From Thermoanaerobaculia bacterium (GTDB lineage Bacteria; Acidobacteriota; Thermoanaerobaculia; UBA5066), in contig JAJVIN010000005.1 of assembly GCA_022071945.1 (NCBI GenBank), positions 152,879 through 216,878 on the forward strand: DNA of 64,000 bases. The letters are read 5' to 3'. Positions 8,746 through 17,601 of this stretch are shown piece by piece. Position numbers and translations under genes: made by a program. The notes beneath the pieces were generated by a model. That model was given only the letters and a program-made list of their open reading frames with translations. It did not search any database and had not been told where the DNA came from. The number at the start of each line of letters is the position of its first letter. The first letter of the stretch is position 1.

Positions 8746-10464
8746 TCAGAGCACCTGGACCTGATTCAGATAGCGCCCCTTCTCGTCGTAGAGATGGACG
8801 GCACAGGCCAGACAGGGGTCGAAGGAGTGGATCGTCCGGAGCAGTTCGAGGGGCACCTCCGGGTTCGCCACCGGGGTCCCGATGAGGGCGGATTCGTAGG
8901 CCGACATCTGACCCTTTGGGTCTCTCGGGGAGGCGTTCCAGGTACTCGGGACGACGAGCTGGTAGTTCTCGATCTTCCGGTCCTTGATGACGATCCAGTG
9001 AGCGAGTGCTCCGCGAGGCGCCTCTGTCATCCCGACTCCCTTGGCCTCGGCCGGCCAGGTCTCAGGCGCCCACTTCTCCCCCGCCCAGAGCCGGGTGTCG
9101 CCATTCTTGATGTTGGCAAGGAGTTGCGAGTAGAACTCCTTGGACCACCCCGCGACGAGCTTCGTCTCGAGCCCTCGGGCCGCCGTCCGGCCCAGGGTCG
9201 AGAAGAGAGCCGTGACGGGGACGTCGAGCTGCTTGAGGGCCGCGCCCACCACTTCCTTGACCTCCTCGCGGCCGGAGGCATAGGCGACGAGCATCCGCGA
9301 GAGCGGACCGACCTCCATCGCGTTGCCCTTCCACCTGGGCGTCTTCAGCCAGCTGTATTTCTTGTCGACGTCGAGGTGGTCGTACGGGGGCTTCGGCCCG
9401 GTGTACTTCAACTTCGTCTCACCCTTCCAGGGGTGTTTGCCATCTCCGTCGCCGCTGCCGTACTCGTACCACGACCGTGAGATGAACTCCTGGATCTCGG
9501 CGTCGTTCTTGCCATCGACGGGGTGGACCTTCGAGAGGTCGCGTCCGAGGATCACTCCGCGAGGGAACTTGAAGTGCTCGGGATCCCCGTATCCGTGCGT
9601 GGGCAGGTCGCCATAGGCCAGGTAGTTCGAGAGCCCGCCGCCGATGGCGCCCCAGTCCTTGTAGAACGACGCGACGGCCATCAGGTCGGGGATGTAGACC
9701 TTCTCGATGAACTCGGCGGCGATCTCGAGAAGGCTCCCGACCTTCGCGAGCCGCTCGGCGTTGAGCGCGTTGGCGTCGTCGATGTTGATCGAGCAGGCGG
9801 CCCCGCCCACCAGGTAGTTCGGGTGCGGGTTCTTCCCGCCGAAGATCGTGTGGATCTTGACGACTTCCTTTTGCCACTCCAGGGCCTCGAGGTAGTGCGC
9901 CACTCCGATGAGGTTCACCTCGGCGGGCAGCTTGTAGGCCGAGTGGCCCCAGTAGCCGTTCGCGAAGATCCCGAGCTGGCCGCTCTCGACGAACGCCGTG
10001 AGGCGCTTCTGCAGGTCGGAGAAGTACCCGGGAGAACTCTTCGGCCAGTTCGAGATGCTCTGGGCGATCTCGGAGGTCTTCTTCGGATCGGCCTTCAGGG
10101 CACTGACGACGTCGACCCAGTCGAGCGCGTGCAGGTGGTAGAAGTGGACGACGTGGTCCTGCATGTACTGCGCGCAGAACATGAGATTCCGCACGAGTTC
10201 GGCATTCGGCGGGACCGTGATGCCGAGCGCGTCCTCGACGGTGCGCACGGAAGCCAGCGCGTGGACCGTCGTGCAGACCCCACAGGCCCTCTCGGTGAAG
10301 GCCCAGGCGTCTCTGGGATCGCGGCCCTTCAGAATCAGCTCGAATCCGCGGACCATGGTCCCCGAGCTGTAGGCATCGACGATCTTCCCGTCCTTGACCT
10401 CGACTTCGAGCCGCAGGTGACCTTCGATTCGGGTGATGGGATCGACAACGATGCGATTCGCCAT
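8746..10464 (-). CDS. hyaB: [NiFe]-hydrogenase large subunit
   Basis: RIVVDPITRIEGHLRLEVEV; L1 motif ERACGVCTTVHALASVR; L2 motif SFDPCLACAVH near C-terminus. Confidence 0.97.
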   Translation of the reverse strand: MANRIVVDPITRIEGHLRLEVEVKDGKIVDAYSSGTMVRGFELILKGRDPRDAWAFTERACGVCTTVHALASVRTVEDALGITVPPNAELVRNLMFCAQYMQDHVVHFYHLHALDWVDVVSALKADPKKTSEIAQSISNWPKSSPGYFSDLQKRLTAFVESGQLGIFANGYWGHSAYKLPAEVNLIGVAHYLEALEWQKEVVKIHTIFGGKNPHPNYLVGGAACSINIDDANALNAERLAKVGSLLEIAAEFIEKVYIPDLMAVASFYKDWGAIGGGLSNYLAYGDLPTHGYGDPEHFKFPRGVILGRDLSKVHPVDGKNDAEIQEFISRSWYEYGSGDGDGKHPWKGETKLKYTGPKPPYDHLDVDKKYSWLKTPRWKGNAMEVGPLSRMLVAYASGREEVKEVVGAALKQLDVPVTALFSTLGRTAARGLETKLVAGWSKEFYSQLLANIKNGDTRLWAGEKWAPETWPAEAKGVGMTEAPRGALAHWIVIKDRKIENYQLVVPSTWNASPRDPKGQMSAYESALIGTPVANPEVPLELLRTIHSFDPCLACAVHLYDEKGRYLNQVQVL

Positions 10465-10470
10465 GGCGCG

Positions 10471-11586
10471 CTACTCCTTCCCTTCCCCGGGGGCCTTCTC
10501 GCTGTCGCGGATCCCCTCCTTGATCTGCTTTCGCTTGCGGAAGTTTGTCGTCACGGCGTGAGCCGCTATCCCCACCGCCGTGACGGCGCCCATGGCGACA
10601 CCGATGTCGTCCGCGGTCTTCTCGATTCCGAATCCCGGGAAGGCGGCGAGGTGCTGGTAGAAGGGTCCGTTGTCCCAGAACTTGGCCTCGCTGCAGCCGA
10701 TGCAACCGTGCCCGGACTGGATCGGATAGCTGACACCATCGTTCCAGCGAATGATGCCGCAGGAGTTATAGGTGACCGGCCCGCGGCAGCCGACCTTGTA
10801 GAGGCAGTAGCCTCGCTTGGCGTTCTCGTCGTCGAAGGAGTCGACGAAGAGGCCAGCGTCGTAGTTCGGCCTCCGGTAGCAGGTGTCGTGGACGCGCCTG
10901 GAGTAGAAGGCCTTCGGCCGTCCGAGGCCGTCGAGGTGGGGAATCCGGTCGAACGTCAGGAGATGAACGACCGTGCCGGCCATGACCTCGGCGATCGGGG
11001 GGCAGCCCGGGACGTTGATGACGGGCTTGCCCTCGACGAGCTTGTGGATCGGCGTCGCGCCGGTCGGATTCGGATTCGCCGCCTGGATGCAGCCGTTAGA
11101 CGCACAGCTCCCCCAGGCGACGATCGCCTTTGCGTCCTTGGCCGCTTCCTGGAGGATGTCCATCGCGCTCCTGCCCGCGATGCAGCAGTAGATCCCGCCC
11201 TCACCCGTCGGGACCGACCCCTCGACGAGCATCAGGTACTGCCCCTTGTACTTCGTCATCGTGGCGTGGAGAGCTTCCTCGGCTTGCTTGCCCGCCGCCG
11301 CCTGAAGCGTCTCGGTGTAGTCGAGGGAGATCTTGTCGAGAACGATGTCCGAGACGATCGGGTGAGAGGACCGGATGAAGCTCTCGCTGCAGCACGTGCA
11401 CTCCTGGAAGTGGAACCAGACGACGGGGAGGCGCGGCTTGGTGTCGAGCGCCTTCACGACGGCGCCGAGCGCGCTCGTCTCGATCCCCGCCGCCGCCGCC
11501 ATCCAGCCGCAGAAACGCAGGAAGTCGCGGCGGGAAACACCGCGAACCTGTGCCTGTTCCCAGATCGTGAGGGCCTTCTCGCTCAT
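10471..11586 (-). CDS. hyaA: [NiFe]-hydrogenase small subunit, Tat-exported, six-Cys proximal cluster type
   Basis: Tat motif SRRDFLRFCGWM; ECTCCSESFIRSSHP; AWGSCASNGCIQAANPNPTGATPI; CYRRPNYDAGLFV...GYCLYKVGCRGPVTYNSC; C-terminal TM anchor. Confidence 0.97.
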   Translation of the reverse strand: MSEKALTIWEQAQVRGVSRRDFLRFCGWMAAAAGIETSALGAVVKALDTKPRLPVVWFHFQECTCCSESFIRSSHPIVSDIVLDKISLDYTETLQAAAGKQAEEALHATMTKYKGQYLMLVEGSVPTGEGGIYCCIAGRSAMDILQEAAKDAKAIVAWGSCASNGCIQAANPNPTGATPIHKLVEGKPVINVPGCPPIAEVMAGTVVHLLTFDRIPHLDGLGRPKAFYSRRVHDTCYRRPNYDAGLFVDSFDDENAKRGYCLYKVGCRGPVTYNSCGIIRWNDGVSYPIQSGHGCIGCSEAKFWDNGPFYQHLAAFPGFGIEKTADDIGVAMGAVTAVGIAAHAVTTNFRKRKQIKEGIRDSEKAPGEGKE

Positions 11587-11664
11587 GGATCCTCCTCGTC
11601 ACTCTCTCGGCGTGCACCACGCCAGAAGTTCCTGCGCCAGGTCACGGACCTGACAGCGCGAGGG

Positions 11665-11680
11665 TGCAAGTGAGCTGCCA
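11665..11680 (-). promoter_or_regulatory. Sigma54 (-24/-12) promoter for the hydrogenase structural operon
   Basis: Minus strand TGGCAGCTCACTTGCA: GG-N10-GC spacing exactly as TGGCAC-N5-TTGCA, about 80 bp upstream of hyaA start; a sigma54 activator gene lies immediately upstream. Confidence 0.8.
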
Positions 11681-11732
11681 CTTGCCAGGGGCCGAGGGGC
11701 GGCAATCAAACGCAGAGCTGTCTCGAAATCCT

Positions 11733-11766
11733 GCGGATTCCCGTCAGCAGCCCCGCGGGAATCCGC
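11733..11766. promoter_or_regulatory. Inverted repeat between activator gene and sigma54 promoter (candidate upstream activating site, or terminator of the activator gene)
   Basis: Perfect 11-bp arms GCGGATTCCCG (11733-11743) / CGGGAATCCGC (11756-11766); no downstream T-run. Confidence 0.45.
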
Positions 11767-11793
11767 GAGGAAGCTCTCCGGAATCCCCGCGCC

Positions 11794-12762
11794 TCAACTC
11801 TCCAGGCCGTACTTCTTCAGCTTGTCCCGAAAGGTGGAGAGCGAGAGCCCGAGGACCCGCGCCGCCTGACTCCTGTTGCCGGCTGCATCTCTGAGGGCCT
11901 CTTTCAGGAGCGTCTCCTCGAGGCAGTCGATCGCCTGGTTGAACGAGAGGTTCTTCTCCGCGATGCAGCGGACACACGCCCTCGCCAGGACCTCGGCGGG
12001 CTGCCCTTCCAGGATCTCGGGCGGAAGGTCCTCGAGACGAACTTCCTTTCCGGCAAAGAGCGTGAGGCGGTGCGCGACATTGCGGAGTTCGCGCACGTTC
12101 CCCGGCCAGGAGTATCGCGAGAGCGCCGCCGCGGCCTGAGAGTTGACCCGAAGCTCCCGCCCGGGCGCGTATCTCAGCAGGAAGTGCTCGAGCAAGACCG
12201 AAACGTCCTCGGGCCTCTCCCGCAGGGGAGGGATGCGAACCGGAACGACGTGCAACCGGTAATAGAGGTCCGCGCGGAAGAGCCCGCGCTCGACGAGCTG
12301 CTTGAGATCCACCTTCGCCGCGCTCACGAGCCGGGTGTTGAACGGGATCGTGACGGTCCCGCCAACCCTCATGACCTCCTGGGCTTCGAGCGCGCGCAGA
12401 AGTTTGGGCTGCACTGCCGGCGGGACGTCGTCGACGTCGTCGAGGAAGATCGTTCCCCCGCTTGCCAGCTCGAAGAGGCCCTTCTTCGCCTGCACCGCCG
12501 TCGTGAAGGCTCCGCGCTCGTGCCCGAAGAGTTCGCTCTCGAGAAGGTCGTGCGGCATCGCCGACAGCGAGATCTTCACGAACGGGCCATCGCGCCGCGG
12601 GCTCAGGCGGTGGATGTGATCCGCAAAGAGTTCCTTGCCGACTCCCGTCTCGCCCAGGAGCAGGATCGACCCTTCCGAGGCCGCCAGGACTGGAAGCTGA
12701 TCGAGAAGCGAACGCATCCGCTCGCTCCTCGTGACGATGACCGGGAGCGTCCCTGGCTTCAT
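11794..12762 (-). CDS. Sigma54-dependent AAA+ activator with Fis-type HTH, no receiver domain; probable hydrogenase regulator
   Basis: LLLGETGVGKELFADHIH (Walker A), GTIFLDDVDDV, WPGNVRELRN, Fis HTH NRSQAARVLGLSLSTFRDKLKKYGL; divergent GAFTTA loop. Confidence 0.92.
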   Translation of the reverse strand: MKPGTLPVIVTRSERMRSLLDQLPVLAASEGSILLLGETGVGKELFADHIHRLSPRRDGPFVKISLSAMPHDLLESELFGHERGAFTTAVQAKKGLFELASGGTIFLDDVDDVPPAVQPKLLRALEAQEVMRVGGTVTIPFNTRLVSAAKVDLKQLVERGLFRADLYYRLHVVPVRIPPLRERPEDVSVLLEHFLLRYAPGRELRVNSQAAAALSRYSWPGNVRELRNVAHRLTLFAGKEVRLEDLPPEILEGQPAEVLARACVRCIAEKNLSFNQAIDCLEETLLKEALRDAAGNRSQAARVLGLSLSTFRDKLKKYGLES

Positions 12763-12837
12763 GGAGCTTCCTCGTTGAGACTGCGCCGCCCGCGAGAGTC
12801 AGGCGAGCCCGGCTCTCTCCCCGGTCCTCCCATCGAG

Positions 12838-13911
12838 CTAGCAGATCCTCGGCAGTTGCTCGCCGGTCAGAAGATCGACCACGCGCAGTCCGCCGACCCG
12901 GCTTCTGAGCACCACGTCGCCAGGGTGCTCCGCCACGACCTCGCCGATCACGGCCGCAAAACGGCCGAGGGCGTTCGTCCGCAGGACCGCGAGAGCCCGG
13001 TCGGCTTCCTCTTTCGCGACGATGGCGATCATCTTCCCCTCGTTGGCGACGTAAAGCGGGTCGAGCCCGAGAATCTCGCACGCTCCGCGGACCTCCTCCG
13101 CCACAGGAATCGCCTCCTCGGAGATGCGGATCCCCACTCGGGCCTGCCCCGCGATCTCGTGAAGGACGCTCGCGACCCCGCCCCGGGTCGGATCCCTCAG
13201 CACGTGAACGGCGTCCCCAGCCTCGGCCAGGAGCGCCGAGACCATCTCGTGGAGAGGCGCGGTGTCGCTCTCGAGTGTCGTCTCGAACTCGAGCCCCTCT
13301 CGCAGGGAGAGGATGGCGATCCCGTGGACGGCGATCTCCCCGCTGACGATGATCACGTCCCCCGGCACCGCCTTGCGAGGCGAGATGTCGATGCCGGCGG
13401 GGACCACTCCGATCCCGCTGACGTTGACGTAGACGCCGTCTCCCTTGCCGTGTTCGACCACTTTGGTGTCCCCGGTGACGATCGGGACTCCCACCGCGCG
13501 CGCCGCCGCCTCCATCGACCGCACCACCCGCCAGAGGTCCTCCATCGGGAGCCCCTCCTCCAGAATCAGTGCCGACGAGAGGGCCAGGGGCCGGGCCCCG
13601 CACATGGCGAGGTCGTTGACGGTCCCGTGGACGGCCAGGGAGCCGATGTCCCCGCCAGGAAAGAAGATGGGGCGGATGACGAAGGAGTCGGTGCTGAAAG
13701 CCAGTCTCGCCCCCGCGACGTCGAGCCGCGCCCCGTCGTGGAGTTCCCGCAGCGGCGCGTTGTCAAACGACGGGACGAAGATCCGCTCGATCAGCATCTG
13801 CGTGAGACGTCCGCCGCCGCCGTGGGCCATCAGGACGGACGGGTGCTCCGAGATCGGAATGGGACACGCCATCGCGGTGAGCTTCTCGCCCAAAGACTTC
13901 TTCTCGCTCAT
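12838..13911 (-). CDS. hypE: Hydrogenase expression/formation protein HypE
   Basis: [17 protein letters not shown]..., [40 protein letters not shown]-terminal PRIC. Confidence 0.96.
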   Translation of the reverse strand: MSEKKSLGEKLTAMACPIPISEHPSVLMAHGGGGRLTQMLIERIFVPSFDNAPLRELHDGARLDVAGARLAFSTDSFVIRPIFFPGGDIGSLAVHGTVNDLAMCGARPLALSSALILEEGLPMEDLWRVVRSMEAAARAVGVPIVTGDTKVVEHGKGDGVYVNVSGIGVVPAGIDISPRKAVPGDVIIVSGEIAVHGIAILSLREGLEFETTLESDTAPLHEMVSALLAEAGDAVHVLRDPTRGGVASVLHEIAGQARVGIRISEEAIPVAEEVRGACEILGLDPLYVANEGKMIAIVAKEEADRALAVLRTNALGRFAAVIGEVVAEHPGDVVLRSRVGGLRVVDLLTGEQLPRIC

Positions 13912-15023
13912 CGGGAGACCTCAGCCTTCAGATGCGCGAGGCCACGGCCGTACCGGTGGTAGGCCGAGCAGGCTCCCTCGGAGGACACCATCGGCGCGCC
14001 GAGAGGCTTCTCCGGGGTGCACGCCGTTCCGAACGCCGGGCAGGCATCGGGTTTGTCGAGCCCCTGCAGGATCCTTCCAGCGATGCAGACCTCGGGTTCG
14101 TCCGCCGTCACGGCCGTGACACGGAATCGCGAGGCCGCATCGAAGGCCGCATAGGCAGGAGCCAGCCGGTACCCGCTCTTCGGAATGACGCCGATCCCTC
14201 TCCACGGCCGGTCGCAGACCTCGAAGACCTGCGCGAGGAGTTCCTGGGCACGCGTGTTCCCGGTCCGGGTCACGGACCGGACGTACTGGTTCTCGACTCC
14301 GAATCGGTCCTCCTCGAGCGCGGAGACCGTCATCAGGATCCCCTGCAAGAGATCCAGGGGTTCGAACCCCGTGACGACGATCGGGATCCGGTACTGCGCG
14401 GCGATCGGTTCGTACTGCCAGAACCCCATGACCGTGCAGACGTGACCGGCGGCCAGAAAGCCCTGGACCCGATTCGACGGCGAAGAGAGGATCGCCTCCA
14501 TCGCGGGCGGCACGAGGACGTGCGAGGAGAGCACCGAGAAGTTGGACAGCCCGGTCCGGCTCGCCTCGAAGACCGCCATCGCGATCGCGGGGGCCGTGGT
14601 CTCGAAACCGACTCCGAAGAAGACGACCTGCCGATCCGGGTTCTTCCGGGCGAGATTGACCGCGTCCAGCGGCGAGTAGACCATCCGGACGTCCCCGCCG
14701 GCTGCCTTGACGTGCAGGAGGTCGGTCGTCGACCCGGGAACGCGCAGCATGTCTCCGAACGAGGTGAAGATCACCTCCGGACGCTGGGCGATGGCAAGGG
14801 CCCGGTCGATCTCCACGAGCGGCGTGACACAGACGGGGCACCCGGGACCGTGAACCAGGGTGATCTCCGCAGGCAGCATCCGGTCGATGCCGAACTTGAT
14901 GAGCGTGTGGGTCTGCCCGCCGCAGATCTCCATGAGGGTCCACGGGCGGCGGACCTTCCTTCCGATGGCGCCCAGCATCTTCTGGGCGTCGTCGAGATTG
15001 CGGTACTCGTCGACGAACTTCAT
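13908..15023 (-). CDS. hypD: Hydrogenase formation protein HypD
   Basis: [81 protein letters not shown] overlap with hypE. Confidence 0.97.
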   Translation of the reverse strand: MKFVDEYRNLDDAQKMLGAIGRKVRRPWTLMEICGGQTHTLIKFGIDRMLPAEITLVHGPGCPVCVTPLVEIDRALAIAQRPEVIFTSFGDMLRVPGSTTDLLHVKAAGGDVRMVYSPLDAVNLARKNPDRQVVFFGVGFETTAPAIAMAVFEASRTGLSNFSVLSSHVLVPPAMEAILSSPSNRVQGFLAAGHVCTVMGFWQYEPIAAQYRIPIVVTGFEPLDLLQGILMTVSALEEDRFGVENQYVRSVTRTGNTRAQELLAQVFEVCDRPWRGIGVIPKSGYRLAPAYAAFDAASRFRVTAVTADEPEVCIAGRILQGLDKPDACPAFGTACTPEKPLGAPMVSSEGACSAYHRYGRGLAHLKAEVSR

Positions 15024-15027
15024 CTCG

Positions 15028-15297
15028 TCAGGTGGAAGCGGGAGAGGCCGTCGGGTCGTCCAGGTCGGTCAGTTCACCCATCTGCTTGAGTGCCTCGAAG
15101 ACTTCCCGGGCGTGCTCCTCGTCGATCCGGCTGAGGGCGAACCCGACGTGGACGAGGACGTAGTCACCGGCCTTCGCCTCGGGCGTGTAGGCGAGGCAGA
15201 TCTCCTTGGCGATTCCGCCGAAGGAAACGAGGCCCATGTTGATTCCGAGAGGACTCTCGTCCACCCGCAGGACCTTACCCGGGATACCCAAGCACAT
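15028..15297 (-). CDS. hypC: Hydrogenase assembly chaperone HypC
   Basis: [14 protein letters not shown]...[42 protein letters not shown]. Confidence 0.97.
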   Translation of the reverse strand: MCLGIPGKVLRVDESPLGINMGLVSFGGIAKEICLAYTPEAKAGDYVLVHVGFALSRIDEEHAREVFEALKQMGELTDLDDPTASPAST

Positions 15298-15394
15298 GTG
15301 CCACCTCGAGTGTGGGAAGTATAGATGTGGTCCTGGTTCACATCAGGGCTCGTGGCGGGCCAAGCTCTGGGCTCCGGCATGGCCGGAGTCATTC

Positions 15395-16090
15395 CTAAGC
15401 CCGGCTCGCGGCAAACGAGCGAAAGACCTCGGCGCCATCCTCGCTCCCCAGGAGCGCCTCGACCGCCCTCTCCGGGTGCGGCATCAGGCCGAGGACGTTG
15501 CCCGCCTCGTTGCAGATCCCGGCCACGTCGTCCAGCGACCCGTTCGGGTTGGCCTCAGGGGTGCGGCTCCCGCTCTCGTCCACGTACCGGAAGACGATCT
15601 GGCCGGAGGCCTCGAGCCGCGCCAGGGTTTCCGGGTCCGCGACCCAGTTCCCGTCCCCGTGAGCGATCGGCATCCGGAGGCGAGTTCCGGCCGGGATCCG
15701 CCTGGTGAAGGGCGTCCGCTCGCTCTCGACCCTGAGGTGGACGTCCCCGCAAACGAACCTCAGCCCACCGTTCTGGACCAGTGCTCCCGGCAAGAGTCCC
15801 GCCTCGCAGAGAACCTGGAAGCCGTTGCAGATCCCGAGGACGGCGCCTCCCCGCTCCGCAAATGCCCGAACGCTCTGCATCACGGGCGAGAAGCGGGCCA
15901 TCGCCCCGCACCTGAGGTAATCGCCGTACGAGAACCCACCCGGGAGAACGACCAAGTCCGGGTCGCCGAGACTGGTCTCGCCGTGCCACAGAAGCCGCGT
16001 CTCGGCTCCCATCACCAGCTCCGCGGCGTGGGCGGCGTCGCGGTCGCAGTTGGAACCGGGAAAGACCACCACCACGACCCGAGGCTTCAC
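15395..16090 (-). CDS. purQ: Phosphoribosylformylglycinamidine synthase subunit PurQ
   Basis: [16 protein letters not shown]...[22 protein letters not shown]...[21 protein letters not shown]...HPERAVE. Confidence 0.97.
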   Translation of the reverse strand: MKPRVVVVVFPGSNCDRDAAHAAELVMGAETRLLWHGETSLGDPDLVVLPGGFSYGDYLRCGAMARFSPVMQSVRAFAERGGAVLGICNGFQVLCEAGLLPGALVQNGGLRFVCGDVHLRVESERTPFTRRIPAGTRLRMPIAHGDGNWVADPETLARLEASGQIVFRYVDESGSRTPEANPNGSLDDVAGICNEAGNVLGLMPHPERAVEALLGSEDGAEVFRSFAASRA

Positions 16091-16335
16091 GAAAGGACCT
16101 CCACCTCGAAGTCCTCGATCACGGGGTTCGAAAGAAGCGTCTCCGCCATCTTCGCGGCCGCCACCTTCGCCGCTTCCGGCGTTTCCGCGTCCACGTCGAT
16201 CCGGAAGATCTTCCCGGCCCTCACGTCATGGACGGCCGCGTGGCCGAGACGGTGCAAGGCCCCGGCGATCGCCTTTCCCTGAGGATCGAGAACCCCCGCC
16301 TTGGGGAGAACACAGACCTGGACTTTCATCGTCAT
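16087..16335 (-). CDS. purS: Phosphoribosylformylglycinamidine synthase subunit PurS
   Basis: 82 aa, [45 protein letters not shown]; overlaps purQ. Confidence 0.95.
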   Translation of the reverse strand: MTMKVQVCVLPKAGVLDPQGKAIAGALHRLGHAAVHDVRAGKIFRIDVDAETPEAAKVAAAKMAETLLSNPVIEDFEVEVLS

Positions 16336-16345
16336 CCCTCGCTTG

Positions 16346-17131
16346 TCAATCTCCGGCCGAGAGCCACTCCGAGGGCTCGTCTGGGCTCGCCACGACGAGC
16401 TCCGGCTGAGCTCCGATCTCGTTCAGGCTACACCGGGCCGCCAGAAGGGCGAGCGCCGGAGTGTTGTTCTGCTTGGAGAGGTGAAGGAGCGCAACCTTCT
16501 TCGTCCGCGGGCCCAGGACTCTCGCCAGGCCCTTCGCCCCCGCCTCGTTTGAGAGATGGCCCCTGTCCGAGAGGATCCGCGCCTTCAGCCGGGCCGAGTA
16601 TGGGCCCGTCCTGAGGAGATCGAGATCGTGGTTCATCTCCAGCCCGAGGACATCACAGTCGAGGAGCGCCCTGGCCACGGAGTCCGGCAAGAAACCGAGA
16701 TCGGTCGCGATCCCGGCCCTTTCGCCCGAGCGGGACGTGAAGACGAAGCAGAGCGGCTCCACGCCGTCGTGGGGCGTCGTCACCGCCCGAACCTCGAGCT
16801 CGTCACCGATCGTGAAGACCGTCTCGCCGGAAACGAGATGAACGTTCCCGAAGAGAGGGCCGGGGAGGCCGCACGACCGGGCCGTTCCCGCGGTCGTGAA
16901 GACCGAGAACCCGCGCTTCTCGACGAGGGTATTGGCTGCGCCGGAATGATCAGAGTGCTCGTGCGTCAGAAGGAGTGTGTGGATGTCCGCGAGCGTCATC
17001 CCGCGCCTCTTCAGCCGGCGGTCGATCTGACGAGGAGACAGCCCGGCATCCAGAAGGACGGCGGTCTTGCCGGAGCGGATCACCGCGCAGTTGCCGGAGG
17101 AGCCAGACGCCAGAAACGAGACCTCGATCAC
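16346..17131 (-). CDS. Metallo-beta-lactamase-fold hydrolase (YycJ/WalJ-like)
   Basis: SFLASGSSGNCAVIRSGKTAVLLDAGLSPRQIDRRL...LLLTHEHSDHSGAA. GTG start at 17131 overlaps dut stop (GTGA); the 449-aa ORF-track version has a spurious N-terminus. Confidence 0.88.
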   Translation of the reverse strand: MIEVSFLASGSSGNCAVIRSGKTAVLLDAGLSPRQIDRRLKRRGMTLADIHTLLLTHEHSDHSGAANTLVEKRGFSVFTTAGTARSCGLPGPLFGNVHLVSGETVFTIGDELEVRAVTTPHDGVEPLCFVFTSRSGERAGIATDLGFLPDSVARALLDCDVLGLEMNHDLDLLRTGPYSARLKARILSDRGHLSNEAGAKGLARVLGPRTKKVALLHLSKQNNTPALALLAARCSLNEIGAQPELVVASPDEPSEWLSAGD

Positions 17132-17601
17132 TTCGACCCCGTGCTCCCGAAGCCGCCAGCGTTCCTCTCCGAGGGGGCCAGGTCCGCGCCCGTTTCGAAG
17201 ACGGCCCTTTCGACGCGCGCGAAGACGAGCTGGGCAATCCGGTCGCCCCGCATGAGCGTCACGGGCGCGGTGCCCAGATTGACCATGACCACGCCGACCT
17301 CTCCGCGGTAGTCGCTGTCGATCGTCCCGACACCATTGGCGAGAGCGAGGCCGTGCCGTGCCGCCAGGCCCGATCGCGCCCGCACCTGCCCCTCGAAGCC
17401 CTCCGGAATCTCGAGAAAGAGGCCGGTCGGGACGACGGCCCGCTCGAGGGGTCCGAGAGTGAGCGAGTCCTCCACCGCGGCACGGAGGTCTGCCCCCGCC
17501 GCCCCGGCCGTCGCATACGAGGGAGGGGCGAGATCCTCGCATCCTCCCCGCCACCGGTACCGGACGACGAATTCGGAAGCTCCCGGGCCGTGTTCCGTCA
17601 T
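17128..17601 (-). CDS. dut: Deoxyuridine 5'-triphosphate nucleotidohydrolase
   Basis: AGAAGADLRAAVE, VRARSGLAARHGL, GVGTIDSDYRGEVGVVMVNLG, RIAQLVFARV, GGFGSTGS: dUTPase motifs I-V. Start ATG 17601. Confidence 0.96.
   Translation of the reverse strand: MTEHGPGASEFVVRYRWRGGCEDLAPPSYATAGAAGADLRAAVEDSLTLGPLERAVVPTGLFLEIPEGFEGQVRARSGLAARHGLALANGVGTIDSDYRGEVGVVMVNLGTAPVTLMRGDRIAQLVFARVERAVFETGADLAPSERNAGGFGSTGSK

Noticed and set aside
9523-11673. 716-aa plus-strand ORF opposite the hydrogenase genes
   Set aside because: Antisense of hyaA/hyaB; low-complexity composition typical of a GC-rich shadow frame.
14357-14370. tRNA T-loop-like palindrome GGGGTTCGAACCCC
   Set aside because: Lies inside hypD coding sequence ([13 protein letters not shown]); no acceptor or anticodon arms around it.
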